Shown: piece by piece, positions 51,628 to 58,802 of the stretch
Layout: every line of letters starts with the position of its first letter
Numbering within the stretch: position 1 is the stretch's first letter
Source: Streptomyces sp. 840.1
GTDB lineage: Bacteria; Actinomycetota; Actinomycetes; Streptomycetales; Streptomycetaceae
Length of the DNA stretch: 64,000 nt
Assembly (NCBI RefSeq): GCF_003751445.1
Contig: NZ_RJUU01000001.1
Location: forward strand, 1,121,001 to 1,185,000
Direction of reading: 5' to 3'
Made by a program: the position numbers and the translations under genes
Notes under the pieces: model-generated
The model's database searches: none
What the model was told of the DNA's origin: nothing
What the model saw: only the letters and a program-made list of their open reading frames with translations

Positions 51628-52365
51628 ATGGCACCTACCGCTTCCACCGCGCTCCCCTCCGCCGCGGCTCCCCACGCCCCACCCGCGATACCGCGCATGA
51701 ACGCCTTCGATCAGGTCCGGGCGGGCCGCAAGGCACGTCGAGTCCCCCAGCTCCTGCTCGGTCTGGTGGGATACGGAGCGGCCGTGATGCTGCTCGTCCG
51801 GTCCGGGCTCGGCGCCGCCGGCTGGAACGTGCTCACAGAAGGCACCGCGGGCTCCCTCGGCATCTCGTTCGGCTGGGCGACGAACCTGATCTCCCTGCTC
51901 GTGCTCCTCACCTGGATTCCCCTGCGCGAGCTGCCCGGTCTCGGCACGCTCCTCAACGTCGCGATCGTCGGCTTCGCCGCCGACGCCACCGCCCGGGTGC
52001 TCCCCGCCCCGCACGGGCCGCTCGCCCAGACCGGATACCTCGCCGCCGGGATCGTCGCTCTGGCGTTCTTCGACGCGCTCTACCTCGGCGCGCAGTTCGG
52101 ATCGGGACCGCGCGACGGCATCATGACCGGCCTCATCCGGCTCACCCGCCTGCCGGTCGCCGTCGTGCGCACCGGCATCGAAGTCACTGTCGCCTGCGCG
52201 GGCTGGCTGCTGGGGGGAACCGTCGGGGTGGGCACGGTGCTGGTCGCCCTGTGCATGGGGCCCCTGGTCGGCTACTTCATGCCCCGGGTGGCGGTGGGGC
52301 CTGCTCGCGGTTCACGGAGTCACGAGGTCACGAGGTCACGATACGTTCGACCGCGGCCTCGATGA
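51628..52365 (+). CDS. YczE/YyaS/YitT-family membrane protein
   Basis: A 245-residue protein with five or six membrane helices. The conserved YczE pattern is seen in GLGAAGWNVLTEGTAGSLGISFGWATNLISLLVLLTWIPLRE and GSGPRDGIMTGLIRLTRLPVAVVRTGIE. The start at 51628 is followed by an Ala/Pro-rich tail; an ATG at 51697 would remove 23 residues and is an alternative. It is transcribed away from the MocR regulator. Its last 38 bp overlap the convergent TetR gene. Confidence 0.85.
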   Translation: MAPTASTALPSAAAPHAPPAIPRMNAFDQVRAGRKARRVPQLLLGLVGYGAAVMLLVRSGLGAAGWNVLTEGTAGSLGISFGWATNLISLLVLLTWIPLRELPGLGTLLNVAIVGFAADATARVLPAPHGPLAQTGYLAAGIVALAFFDALYLGAQFGSGPRDGIMTGLIRLTRLPVAVVRTGIEVTVACAGWLLGGTVGVGTVLVALCMGPLVGYFMPRVAVGPARGSRSHEVTRSRYVRPRPR

Positions 52366-52903
52366 GCTGTGCGCGCTCGGCCTCCGAGAACACCCCGGGC
52401 AGGGTGAGCTGTTCCACGATGAGCCAGTTGAGCGCGAGATACAGCAGCCGGACCGCCGTCGCGTCGCCGGGCAGGCCGGACTCCTCGTGGTAGGCCACGT
52501 TGGCGTCGACGTCGGCGCGGACACGCTCGGTCAGCACCGCGCGCAACTCGGGGCGCCGGGTGGCCTCCAGGCGCAGTTCGAGCAGCGCCAGACGGCCGGT
52601 ACGGAAGGCACTGACCCGGCCGACCAGCTCGTGCATCAGTTTCGCGTAGGTCTTCCGGTCGGGCGCACCGGCCCGCTGCCGTGCGATCGTCGCCTCGTCG
52701 GGCTGGAGCAGTTCGTAGACCCGAGCGCCCGCCTGGGTGAGCAGGTCATCGCGGTTGGCGAAGTAGTTGGAGGCCGTACCGGCGGGCACGGCGGCTTCGA
52801 CGTCCACCGCCCGGAAGGTCAGACCCCGCGCCCCCTCCCTGGCCAGCACCTCAATCACACCATCAACGAGGGCAGCTCGCCGCTCGTCGTTCCTGCGCGC
52901 CAT
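52328..52903 (-). CDS. TetR-family transcriptional regulator
   Basis: A 191-residue regulator with the HTH DGVIEVLAREGARGLTFRAVDVEAAVPAGTASNYFANRDDLLTQAG and an all-helical C-terminal domain. The ATG at 52903 is preceded by GGAGTGG. It is divergent from a dihydrofolate-reductase-like gene and the 70-bp gap carries a 9-bp inverted repeat, so autoregulation and control of that gene are likely. The 3' end overlaps the convergent YczE-like gene. Confidence 0.89.
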   Translation of the reverse strand: MARRNDERRAALVDGVIEVLAREGARGLTFRAVDVEAAVPAGTASNYFANRDDLLTQAGARVYELLQPDEATIARQRAGAPDRKTYAKLMHELVGRVSAFRTGRLALLELRLEATRRPELRAVLTERVRADVDANVAYHEESGLPGDATAVRLLYLALNWLIVEQLTLPGVFSEAERAQLIEAAVERIVTS

Positions 52904-52918
52904 TGACACCACTCCAGT

Positions 52919-52958
52919 CGTAGTACTAACTTCAAAGCACTTCAGTCAGAGTACTACG
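52919..52958. promoter_or_regulatory. Candidate TetR operator (CGTAGTACT inverted repeat)
   Basis: CGTAGTACT (52919-52927) and AGTACTACG (52950-52958) are exact reverse complements separated by 22 bp, and each contains the AGTACT palindrome. They flank the presumed promoters between the TetR gene and the DHFR-like gene. Confidence 0.6.
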
Positions 52959-52973
52959 CTCGGAGTTCTATAG

Positions 52974-53561
52974 ATGCGAAAGCTCGTGTACTACGTCGCT
53001 GTCACCATCGACGGCTACATCGCCGGACCCGGCGGGGAGTTCGACTTCTACCCTCAGGGTGACGAGAAGCAGGCCGCCGCCTACGCCCAGTGGGTCAACA
53101 CCCGTTACCCCGAGACGGTCCCCACCTTCATGCGTGACGCGCACGGCCTGGCGGACACCCCCAACCAGCGCTTCGACACGGTCCTGATGGGACTCGGAAG
53201 CTACCGCCCCGGCCTGGACGCAGGCTTCACCAGCCCCTACGCCCACCTGCGCCAGTACGTCGTGTCGAGCACCCTCGCACCCGGCACCGACCCGGCGGTC
53301 ACCGTGGTCGGCGAAGACCCCCTCGCCCTGGTCCGCGACCTCAAGCAGGAGGACGGCCAGGACATCTGGCTCTGCGGGGGCGGACTCCTCGCCGGCGCAC
53401 TCCTGCCGGAGATCGACGAGCTGATCATCAAGAGCTATCCCGTGGTCGCCGGGACCGGGATCCCGGTCTTCAACGGGGAGTTCGACCCCACGCTCTTCAA
53501 GGTGGAGGACCGCACCTCATTCACCAACGACGTCACGATCACCCGGTTCGCCCGGCGCTGA
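52974..53561 (+). CDS. Dihydrofolate reductase family (RibD C-terminal-like) protein
   Basis: A 195-residue protein of the DHFR/RibD_C superfamily: MRKLVYYVAVTIDGYIAGPGGEFDFYP at the N-terminus, TVLMGLGSYRPG and the glycine-rich NADPH segment DIWLCGGGLLAGALLPEIDELIIKSYPVV. Stand-alone members are common in Streptomyces next to TetR genes and probably act as NADPH-dependent reductases of unknown substrate. CGGAG precedes the ATG. A strong hairpin follows the gene. Confidence 0.9.
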   Translation: MRKLVYYVAVTIDGYIAGPGGEFDFYPQGDEKQAAAYAQWVNTRYPETVPTFMRDAHGLADTPNQRFDTVLMGLGSYRPGLDAGFTSPYAHLRQYVVSSTLAPGTDPAVTVVGEDPLALVRDLKQEDGQDIWLCGGGLLAGALLPEIDELIIKSYPVVAGTGIPVFNGEFDPTLFKVEDRTSFTNDVTITRFARR

Positions 53562-53598
53562 CGCGTCCGGAGTGCGGGCACGCGTCGGGAGCAGCGAA

Positions 53599-53629
53599 AA
53601 GCCCCGCCGCACACCGTGCAACGGGGCTT
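53599..53629. terminator. Hairpin terminator
   Basis: AAGCCCCG and CGGGGCTT form a perfect 8-bp stem around a 15-nt loop, 38 bp after the DHFR-like gene and 31 bp beyond the end of the first convergent DUF397 gene. The AAAA before and TTCC after it give some U-tract character in each direction. Confidence 0.75.
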
Positions 53630-53659
53630 CCCAGGGCCGGTACGTGTCGGGCGGCGCCC

Positions 53660-53869
53660 TCAGAGAGCGCCGAACTCTCCACCCTTGACGCCCGCCACGA
53701 AGGAGACGAACGAGGCGGTGGGGACGTGCAGGACGGGACCGGCCGGGGCCTTGGAGTCACGGACGGGGACAACGCCTCGCGCGGCGACGAGGTTCGCGGC
53801 GACCTCGACGCAGTCGCCGCCGTTGGAGCTGTACGAGGACTTGAACCAGCGGGGGGATTCGGTCGTCAC
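53660..53869 (-). CDS. DUF397 protein, copy 1
   Basis: A 69-residue DUF397 protein: PRWFKSSYSSNGGDCVEVAANL, VPVRDSKAPAGPVL and ASFVSFVAGVKGG. The GTG at 53869 follows a purine-rich stretch (AGAAAGGGCACTCC). DUF397 proteins nearly always accompany DUF5753 helix-turn-helix proteins and are thought to antagonise them, for example in the WhiJ/BldB-type development systems. This is a close paralogue of the next gene, 72 bp away, so a tandem duplication occurred. Confidence 0.9.
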   Translation of the reverse strand: MTTESPRWFKSSYSSNGGDCVEVAANLVAARGVVPVRDSKAPAGPVLHVPTASFVSFVAGVKGGEFGAL

Positions 53870-53941
53870 GGAGTGCCCTTTCTAGCTCTCGGCCCAAGCC
53901 CCGCCACGCCTGGCATGGCGAGCCGTGGCAATACGATCAGG

Positions 53942-54151
53942 TCAGATGCCGCCGAACTCGCCGGACTTCACGCCCGCCACGAACGATGTGAACGAGGCCG
54001 TGGGAACGCTCAGAACCGGGCCGGACGGGGCCTTGGAGTCACGGATCGGGACGACGCCTCGCGCCGCGGCGAGGTTCGCGGCGACCTCGACGCAGTTGCC
54101 GCCGTTCGAGCTGTATGAGGATTTGAACCAGCGTGGAGCTTCGGTCGTCAC
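53942..54151 (-). CDS. DUF397 protein, copy 2
   Basis: A 69-residue DUF397 protein about 85% identical to copy 1 (PRWFKSSYSSNGGNCVEVAANLAAARG, VPIRDSKAPSGPVL, SFTSFVAGVKSGEFGGI). The GTG start at 54151 overlaps the stop of the HTH gene by 4 bp (GTGA), so it is translated with its presumed partner regulator. Confidence 0.92.
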   Translation of the reverse strand: MTTEAPRWFKSSYSSNGGNCVEVAANLAAARGVVPIRDSKAPSGPVLSVPTASFTSFVAGVKSGEFGGI

Positions 54152-54984
54152 GGAGTGCCCTTTCTCAACTGGCTGATCTTGGCCACGGATGCCGCCTGTG
54201 ACATCGCCTCGGCCTGCAGTTGATGGTATGCGGTCAGCAGAGGCACCACAGAGCCAGTTTCACGATCCACGTGCCCCTGTGCCTGCGACTCGGCATACGC
54301 CAGAACGGACCGATCAGGCAGAGTAAGCAGATTGACAGGGAGATTGAAGGGCCGCCGCTCGCCTATCTCGAACGGGGCCACCTGCAGAACCCAGTTGGGA
54401 AGAGCAGCCACCTCAACCAGTTTCTGGAGCTGCGCCGCCATAACCTCTCTCCCGCCGACAGCGTGATGGAGGCAGCTCTCATCCATCACAACAAGCACCA
54501 TGGGCGGACGAGGTCTTGCTAGAGCAGCTTGCCTCTCAGCAAGGAAGGAAACGCGCTCGGAAGCCTGCTCCGGCGCGATGGCCCCCCGTTGCACATCGCC
54601 GTCCGCCAGAATCCGTGCGTACTCCGGCGTCTGCAGCAGCCCAGGGATGATCCCGATCTCGAAGAGCCGAATCTCCACAGCCCTGCCCTCGTACCCGACG
54701 TACTGCGGGAAGCCCTCCAGCAGCGATCCGTGCCGGATCTCGCGCCACTGACGCTCGAACGTGTCAGCGGTGTCTCCGGTACCGAACACACGGTCCGCAC
54801 TGCGCGAAAAGCGGAGAGTTGGCATCTTGCGACCAACTTCCACGGCCGAGATGTGCGTACCGGAGTACCCCATCCGTTCGCCCAGTTCTTCCTGCTTCCA
54901 CCCACGAGCCTCGCGAGCGCGGCGGACACGTGCGCCGAAGGCGGCTTGCGGACTGCTCTCGGGGTCCAACTCCTTGCGGTTCAA
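54148..54984 (-). CDS. XRE-family helix-turn-helix protein with DUF5753
   Basis: A 278-residue regulator. The N-terminal HTH is FGARVRRAREARGWKQEELGERMGYSGTHISAVEVGRKMPT; the C-terminal DUF5753 domain shows GFPQYVGYEGRAVEIRLFEIGIIPGLLQTPEYARILA and SFLAERQAALARPRPPMVLVVMDESCLHHAVGG. The TTG at 54984 gives the normal family start (NRKELDPESSPQAAFG) and has GGTGAT upstream; longer forms in frame to 55110 would run into the divergent gene. It works as a pair with the DUF397 genes and probably binds the 106-bp divergent promoter. Confidence 0.88.
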   Translation of the reverse strand: MNRKELDPESSPQAAFGARVRRAREARGWKQEELGERMGYSGTHISAVEVGRKMPTLRFSRSADRVFGTGDTADTFERQWREIRHGSLLEGFPQYVGYEGRAVEIRLFEIGIIPGLLQTPEYARILADGDVQRGAIAPEQASERVSFLAERQAALARPRPPMVLVVMDESCLHHAVGGREVMAAQLQKLVEVAALPNWVLQVAPFEIGERRPFNLPVNLLTLPDRSVLAYAESQAQGHVDRETGSVVPLLTAYHQLQAEAMSQAASVAKISQLRKGTP

Positions 54985-55090
54985 GGAGACATCACCAGTC
55001 TTTCGTTCGCGACTGACACGTTGAACAGCTCCTGACTCTAAGCCACGCTGAACGCCCTTGGTAGCGGAATGACTACAGAGAGGTGCGGCG

Positions 55091-55330
55091 ATGTCCAAGC
55101 AGAAGCGCATCCAACTCCCTCCCGCCGGAGCACTCGTGGTGGATCGGGGCCGTAACGACCGCGTCGGGGAGTTCCGAGGCGTCGCGGGTCCCTACTGGTC
55201 GCTGCGGCCGATCGGCGGGGGGCCCGAGTGGGAAGCCATCCCCACATACGTCCGGCTCGCCACACCCGAGGAGCGGCTGCGCGCCCGTACCGCGTACGAG
55301 AACGCCCGGAGCCGGGGGGACGTGGCATGA
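55091..55330 (+). CDS. Small conserved hypothetical protein, first of an overlapping chain
   Basis: A 79-residue soluble protein (MSKQKRIQLPPAGALVVDRGRNDRVGEFRGVAGPYWSLRPIGGGPEWE) with beta-rich character and a charged C-terminus. I recognise it only as a type found beside HTH/DUF397 pairs in Streptomyces. The ATG at 55091 is preceded by AGAGAGG. Its stop overlaps the start of the next gene (ATGA), beginning a four-gene chain in which every junction overlaps. Confidence 0.72.
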   Translation: MSKQKRIQLPPAGALVVDRGRNDRVGEFRGVAGPYWSLRPIGGGPEWEAIPTYVRLATPEERLRARTAYENARSRGDVA

Positions 55331-55515
55331 CCAACCACAACAGCGCCGAGCCCGCCGGGGCCGACACATGCCGGGTCTGCCAGGAGTTCGACCTGGCCGA
55401 GGCCGTGGCCCGGAGCGAGCGGGACGAGAGCCGGGCGACCGACTGCCGGGTGCTGCGCAGGCGGCACCGGGCCGCCGAGCACGGAGAGCACGCCGAGCAC
55501 GGAGAGCAGCCGTGA
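55327..55515 (+). CDS. Very small hypothetical protein with a CxxC motif
   Basis: A 62-residue protein, MTNHNSAEPAGADTCRVCQEFDLAEAVARSERDESR, then a basic stretch and a C-terminal Glu/His/Ala repeat (AEHGEHAEHGEQP). The single CxxC could bind metal or be redox-active, but this is a guess. It overlaps its neighbours by 4 bp (ATGA) at the start and by the GTGA at the end. Confidence 0.65.
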   Translation: MTNHNSAEPAGADTCRVCQEFDLAEAVARSERDESRATDCRVLRRRHRAAEHGEHAEHGEQP

Positions 55516-55697
55516 CGCGCGTCCCGGACCTCGCGTGGGAGTGGATCGGCTCGGACGCTGAGTCCCGCGCACAGTTCTTCGCCGCGCTGGACGTCGCGAT
55601 CGAGCGGCGCGTCCGGGAGCGCGCCGCCGAGGCGGCCGAGCTGGAGCTGTTCGCGGCCGCCGTCGAGGCGGCGGCCGTGCGGGGGCGTGCCGCGTGA
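55512..55697 (+). CDS. Very small hypothetical helical protein
   Basis: A 61-residue protein, TRVPDLAWEWIGSDAESRAQFFAALDVAIERRVRERAAEAAELELFAAAVEAAAV, predicted to be almost entirely alpha-helical and possibly a coiled coil. The GTG at 55512 overlaps the previous stop and the stop overlaps the next GTG (GTGA). No family recognised. Confidence 0.62.
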   Translation: MTRVPDLAWEWIGSDAESRAQFFAALDVAIERRVRERAAEAAELELFAAAVEAAAVRGRAA

Positions 55698-56377
55698 GCG
55701 GCGGGGGGTACGGGGCGGAGATCACCGTGACCGACGGGCAGCGGGCCGTCTCGCTGGGGGCGGTCGTGGTGCGTAACCGCCGGCTCGCCCTCCGGTGGCT
55801 GCGGCGGCAGGCGCTCCGGCTCGCGGAGGGGGCCGAGGGGACGCGGGGTCGTACCAGGGAGGCCGACGTGCGGGCGGCCGCCCTTCGGAGTTCCGCAGTG
55901 CTGAACGGGCTCCGGGCCTGGGCCGAGGACCAGGCGCAGCAGGACGAGGCGATGGCGCGGCTGGAATCCGGGAGCCCCGACGCGTTCACCCTGGTCGACC
56001 CCGCCGTCGGCCTGGTGGTGACGATCACCGGACGACGAGTCCGGCCGGAGCGGGCGGCGGCCGACGGGTCCCGGGCATCCGACGCGACGGGGACGGAAGC
56101 TCCCGTCGCCGCCTCGCGGCCTGATCCACCCGGGGACCGACGCCGACGAACACGCCTTCCAGGGTTTGACGTGTACGCGCGGTCCTATAGTGGCCCGGGT
56201 CGGCCGTTTCCATGGGGGGTCCGGAACACATGCGATCCAGGAGATCACTGGTCGGCGTCCTGCTGTTCGCCGTCGCCGTGCTGTTGCTCGGGGCCTGCGG
56301 GACCCAGCGGGCCGGGGCAGGCGCGCCGACGGGGAGGGAAACGCCGCACTGGCAGACGTTCGCCCCGTTCCGTGTGA
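55694..56377 (+). CDS. Hypothetical protein; 3' part overlaps the next gene
   Basis: A 227-residue open frame. The first 120 residues look coding, with regular helices (NRRLALRWLRRQALRLAEGAEGTRGRTREADVRAAALRSSAVLNGLRAWAEDQAQQDEAMARLE). From about residue 150 the sequence turns Arg/Pro/Ser/Cys-rich and the final 148 bp run over the start of the lipoprotein gene in another frame. The natural stop may have been lost by a frameshift near 56100-56150, or the gene may really overlap. The GTG at 55694 overlaps the previous stop. Confidence 0.5.
   Translation: MSGGGYGAEITVTDGQRAVSLGAVVVRNRRLALRWLRRQALRLAEGAEGTRGRTREADVRAAALRSSAVLNGLRAWAEDQAQQDEAMARLESGSPDAFTLVDPAVGLVVTITGRRVRPERAAADGSRASDATGTEAPVAASRPDPPGDRRRRTRLPGFDVYARSYSGPGRPFPWGVRNTCDPGDHWSASCCSPSPCCCSGPAGPSGPGQARRRGGKRRTGRRSPRSV
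56166..56191 (+). promoter_or_regulatory. Promoter-like pair upstream of the lipoprotein gene
   Basis: TTGACG (56166-56171) and TATAGT (56186-56191) are good matches to -35 and -10 hexamers, but the 14-bp spacer is short. It lies about 39 bp before the lipoprotein ATG, within the tail of the upstream open frame. Confidence 0.4.
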
Positions 56378-57024
56378 CCGCCGCCCGGCTCGCCGACGGC
56401 GGGCGCGCGCTCAGCGTCGACGTGGAGGTGCCCGGCAACGGGAAGACCTGCGCGCGCGGACTGAAGGCGGTCGTGACCTCCACCTCGGAGCGCACCGTGT
56501 GGGTGCAGGTCACCTTCTCCGCCCTGACCGGCGACCCGCACGCCGACTGCTCGAAGACCGCGCCCGGCACGGCGAAGGTGCGGCTGCCGTCCGCCCTCGG
56601 TCACCGCCAGCTGTCCGTGGACAACGACACGACGTTCACCGCGGACGACGCCGACCTGCCCGACCTGCGCCTGTGCGGTGACCTCGGCTGCCACCCGGCG
56701 CCCACCGGCTGCACCCCCGCCTCCTACGACCAGGCGGTGGCAGCGCTCGACGTGCCGAACCACACCTCCCGCGGCGAGGAGCACTGCGACAGGAAGTGGC
56801 TGGTGTTCGACGTGTCCTCGCTCGTGGGCCCGGCCTGCGCCGAGGGCGAGGCGCCGGGCTGCGGGGCGAGCCTCGGCGACCGGTGGTTCTTCCGGGCCGA
56901 GAAGAAGGGATGGGTGCCGATCGCACGCGGCACGAAGGCGGGCTGCGCCGACGTGAACCGCGTCGAACCAGCCTTCCCGGCCGCCCTGTGCGCCGGCCTG
57001 CCCGCCCTGCGGCGCTCGAACTGA
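56230..57024 (+). CDS. Secreted lipoprotein of unknown function
   Basis: A 264-residue protein. The signal RRSLVGVLLFAVAVLLLGACG ends in a lipobox with Cys near residue 20, so it is attached to the outer face of the membrane. The mature part contains at least eight Cys residues spaced as likely disulfides (KTCARGLK, HADCSKT, RLCGDLGCHPAPTGC, EEHCDRKW, PACAEGEAPGC, AGCADV). No family recognised. The ATG at 56230 is taken as start; one at 56212 would add six residues before the signal. Confidence 0.75.
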   Translation: MRSRRSLVGVLLFAVAVLLLGACGTQRAGAGAPTGRETPHWQTFAPFRVTAARLADGGRALSVDVEVPGNGKTCARGLKAVVTSTSERTVWVQVTFSALTGDPHADCSKTAPGTAKVRLPSALGHRQLSVDNDTTFTADDADLPDLRLCGDLGCHPAPTGCTPASYDQAVAALDVPNHTSRGEEHCDRKWLVFDVSSLVGPACAEGEAPGCGASLGDRWFFRAEKKGWVPIARGTKAGCADVNRVEPAFPAALCAGLPALRRSN

Positions 57025-57149
57025 GCACCCCGCCGGGCGTCCTGGTACTCCAGCTGTAGATCGTGATCTTGCCGGGGGCGGGGGTGCTGTCGCGGGGACG
57101 GAGCGATATCGGATCGCGTGGGGTGCTCGCGGGCCGGCACTCCGCTCCC

Positions 57150-57362
57150 ATGGATCATGCGGAAGTACTACTCATCGGAGGACGGGCCGGTGTCGGCAAG
57201 ACGTCGGTCGGCTGGGAGGTTTCGGCTCAGCTTCGCGCTACGGCGCTACCGCATGCTGTCATCAAGGGTGACTTCATGGGACAGGTCCATCCAGCACCGG
57301 AGGGGGATCCCGACCGGTCGAAGATCACCGAGAGCAACCTGACGGCCGTGTGGGCGAACTTC
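57150..57362 (+). pseudogene. Truncated P-loop kinase-like gene
   Basis: The first 71 codons encode a good AAA/kinase-type N-terminus: MDHAEVLLIGGRAGVGKTSVGWEVSAQL with a Walker A GGRAGVGKTS, then HAVIKGDFMGQVHPAPEGDP and ITESNLTAVWANF. After WANF the family similarity ends and the frame passes into unrelated sequence carrying a transposase fragment in another frame. The gene has therefore been cut, probably by insertion and later loss of a mobile element. GGGGTGCTCGCGGG precedes it without a clear RBS. Confidence 0.6.
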
Positions 57363-57370
57363 GGGCCGGA

Positions 57371-57529
57371 CGGTTGGTGCTTGGGCTGCTGTCGGACCTG
57401 CCACGCAAGAACTGCTGGGCGATCGCGGGGTGGGCCGCGGAAGCCGGCCCACACGGCATGCAGCACCTGTTGCGCCGAGCATCCTGGGACGCCGATGCCG
57501 TCCGCGACGACGTGCGCGACGGCGTTGTC
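57371..57529 (+). mobile_element. Remnant of an IS701-type transposase
   Basis: The frame through 57350-57658 encodes RLVLGLLSDLPRKNCW, then AIAGWAAEAGPHGMQHLLRRASWDADAVRDDVRDGVV. From memory this matches the N-terminal part of IS701-family (DDE_5) transposases, which read GLL..LPRKNCW.IAEWAGE..PDGMQHLL..A.WDAD.VRDD.R. Only about 53 residues remain, with no start, no catalytic domain and no inverted repeats seen. It directly follows the broken kinase. Confidence 0.6.
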
Positions 57530-57573
57530 GGCTATGGAAGGTGGGTGCCGGCTGGCCTGAGGGCGCGTGGGCG

Positions 57574-58023
57574 CTATTCGGATCGGCGGCGGATTGAGGA
57601 GAGCAGGCGGCGCATGCCGACCACATGTCCACCCGTTCCTATGACGAGCCGTCGGTAGAGGCCACCGGCCAGGCCTGGGAAGGCCGCCCGGCTCTCGGCG
57701 CGCAACCGTGACCGCCCCGGGCCAACGTGCTCAAGGCGAAAGATCAAGGCATAGGTCGAGAAGCGATGGGTCCCCTGCAGGATCAGCTCATGTCCCGGAA
57801 CCGCGGCGACCACCCGAAAACCGGGCAAGGTCGAGCCCTCGGCAAGGGGCCTCGGCCCGGACGCCGTGCGCTCGGCAGACCCGACCAGTCGCGCGTATCC
57901 GGCCATGCCGGGGCCCGAAAAGACCCCGTCCAAGGCTTCACCCAGATGACACCAGACATCGTCGGTCCCCGCCGCGATGGCCGTCGCATGCTCGTCCACA
58001 AACGGCAGCGAAGTAATCTCCAT
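57574..58023 (-). CDS. SRPBCC (START-like) family protein
   Basis: A 149-residue protein with the helix-grip fold pattern: SLPFVDEHATAIAAGTDDVWCHLGEALDGVF at the start, LPGFRVVAAVPGHELILQGTHRFSTYALIFRLEHVGPGRSRLRAESRAAFPGLAGGLYRRLVIGTGGH in the middle and end. Such proteins bind hydrophobic ligands. The ATG at 58023 is preceded by GAGGGAGGG. A perfect GTTCGTAGG palindrome lies about 70 bp upstream. It is convergent with the transposase remnant. Confidence 0.8.
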   Translation of the reverse strand: MEITSLPFVDEHATAIAAGTDDVWCHLGEALDGVFSGPGMAGYARLVGSAERTASGPRPLAEGSTLPGFRVVAAVPGHELILQGTHRFSTYALIFRLEHVGPGRSRLRAESRAAFPGLAGGLYRRLVIGTGGHVVGMRRLLSSIRRRSE

Positions 58024-58089
58024 CAAAGCCCTCCCTCAGAGGTTGCCGCCCCGCGCGGCAGAAGGCCGGCCGGAGAGGTCACACCCGCT

Positions 58090-58110
58090 GTTCGTAGGCC
58101 GCCTACGAAC
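58090..58110. promoter_or_regulatory. Perfect 9-bp inverted repeat (candidate operator)
   Basis: GTTCGTAGG and CCTACGAAC surround a 3-bp centre (CCG). It lies 67-87 bp upstream of the SRPBCC gene and just beyond the end of the response-regulator gene, so it could be an operator for the former or a terminator stem for the latter; the compact, short-loop palindrome favours protein binding. Confidence 0.5.
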
Positions 58111-58133
58111 GCCGGCCCCTTGGAATCGATCAT

Positions 58134-58802
58134 CTAGAGGCCCGTCGGCCGCACCAGCCCCGTCTCGTACGCGTGCACCGCCGCCTGGGTCCGGTCGCGC
58201 AGGCCCAACTTGACCAGAATGCGGCTGACATGGGTCTTCACGGTCTGTTCCGCGACGACGAGCCGGCCGGCTATCTCGGCGTTCGACAGGCCCTGCGCGA
58301 CCAGCGACAGCACCTCCGTCTCGCGCCCCGTGAGGTCGCCGAGGCGTTCTCTGCTCGGCGGGCGCAGAGGCGCGCTGACCCGGGAGAACTCGGCGATGAG
58401 CCGTTTGGTGATGCTGGGGGCGAGTAGCGCGTCCCCGGCCGCCACCACCCGTACCGCCTGGGCCAGTTCGTCGGCCGAGGCGTCCTTGAGCAGGAACCCC
58501 GAGGCGCCCGAGCGCAGCGCCTCGTACACGTACTCGTCGAGGTCGAAGGTGGTCAGCACCAGCACCTTGACCTCTGAGCCGGGGGTCTGCGTGACGCGGC
58601 GGGTGGCCTCGATGCCGCCGAGACGGGGCATCCGGATGTCCATGAGGACGACATCGGGCGACAGTTGGCCGACCTTCTCGACGGCGTCCACGCCGTCCAC
58701 GGCCTGTCCGACGACCTCGATGCCGGATTCGGCGTTCAGCAGCACCGTGAATCCCTGCCGGACCATCACCTGGTCATCGGCGATCAGGACGCGAATGGTC
58801 AT
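58134..58802 (-). CDS. LuxR/NarL-type response regulator
   Basis: A 222-residue response regulator. The receiver domain has Asp9/Asp10, the phospho-acceptor Asp55 (VVLMDIRMPR), and Lys in LLKDA; the C-terminal LuxR HTH is LTGRETEVLSLVAQGLSNAEIAGRLVVAEQTVKTHVSRILVKLGLRDRTQAA. The ATG overlaps the stop of the histidine kinase gene (ATGA). It should activate transcription when phosphorylated by that kinase; targets are unknown. Confidence 0.95.
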   Translation of the reverse strand: MTIRVLIADDQVMVRQGFTVLLNAESGIEVVGQAVDGVDAVEKVGQLSPDVVLMDIRMPRLGGIEATRRVTQTPGSEVKVLVLTTFDLDEYVYEALRSGASGFLLKDASADELAQAVRVVAAGDALLAPSITKRLIAEFSRVSAPLRPPSRERLGDLTGRETEVLSLVAQGLSNAEIAGRLVVAEQTVKTHVSRILVKLGLRDRTQAAVHAYETGLVRPTGL

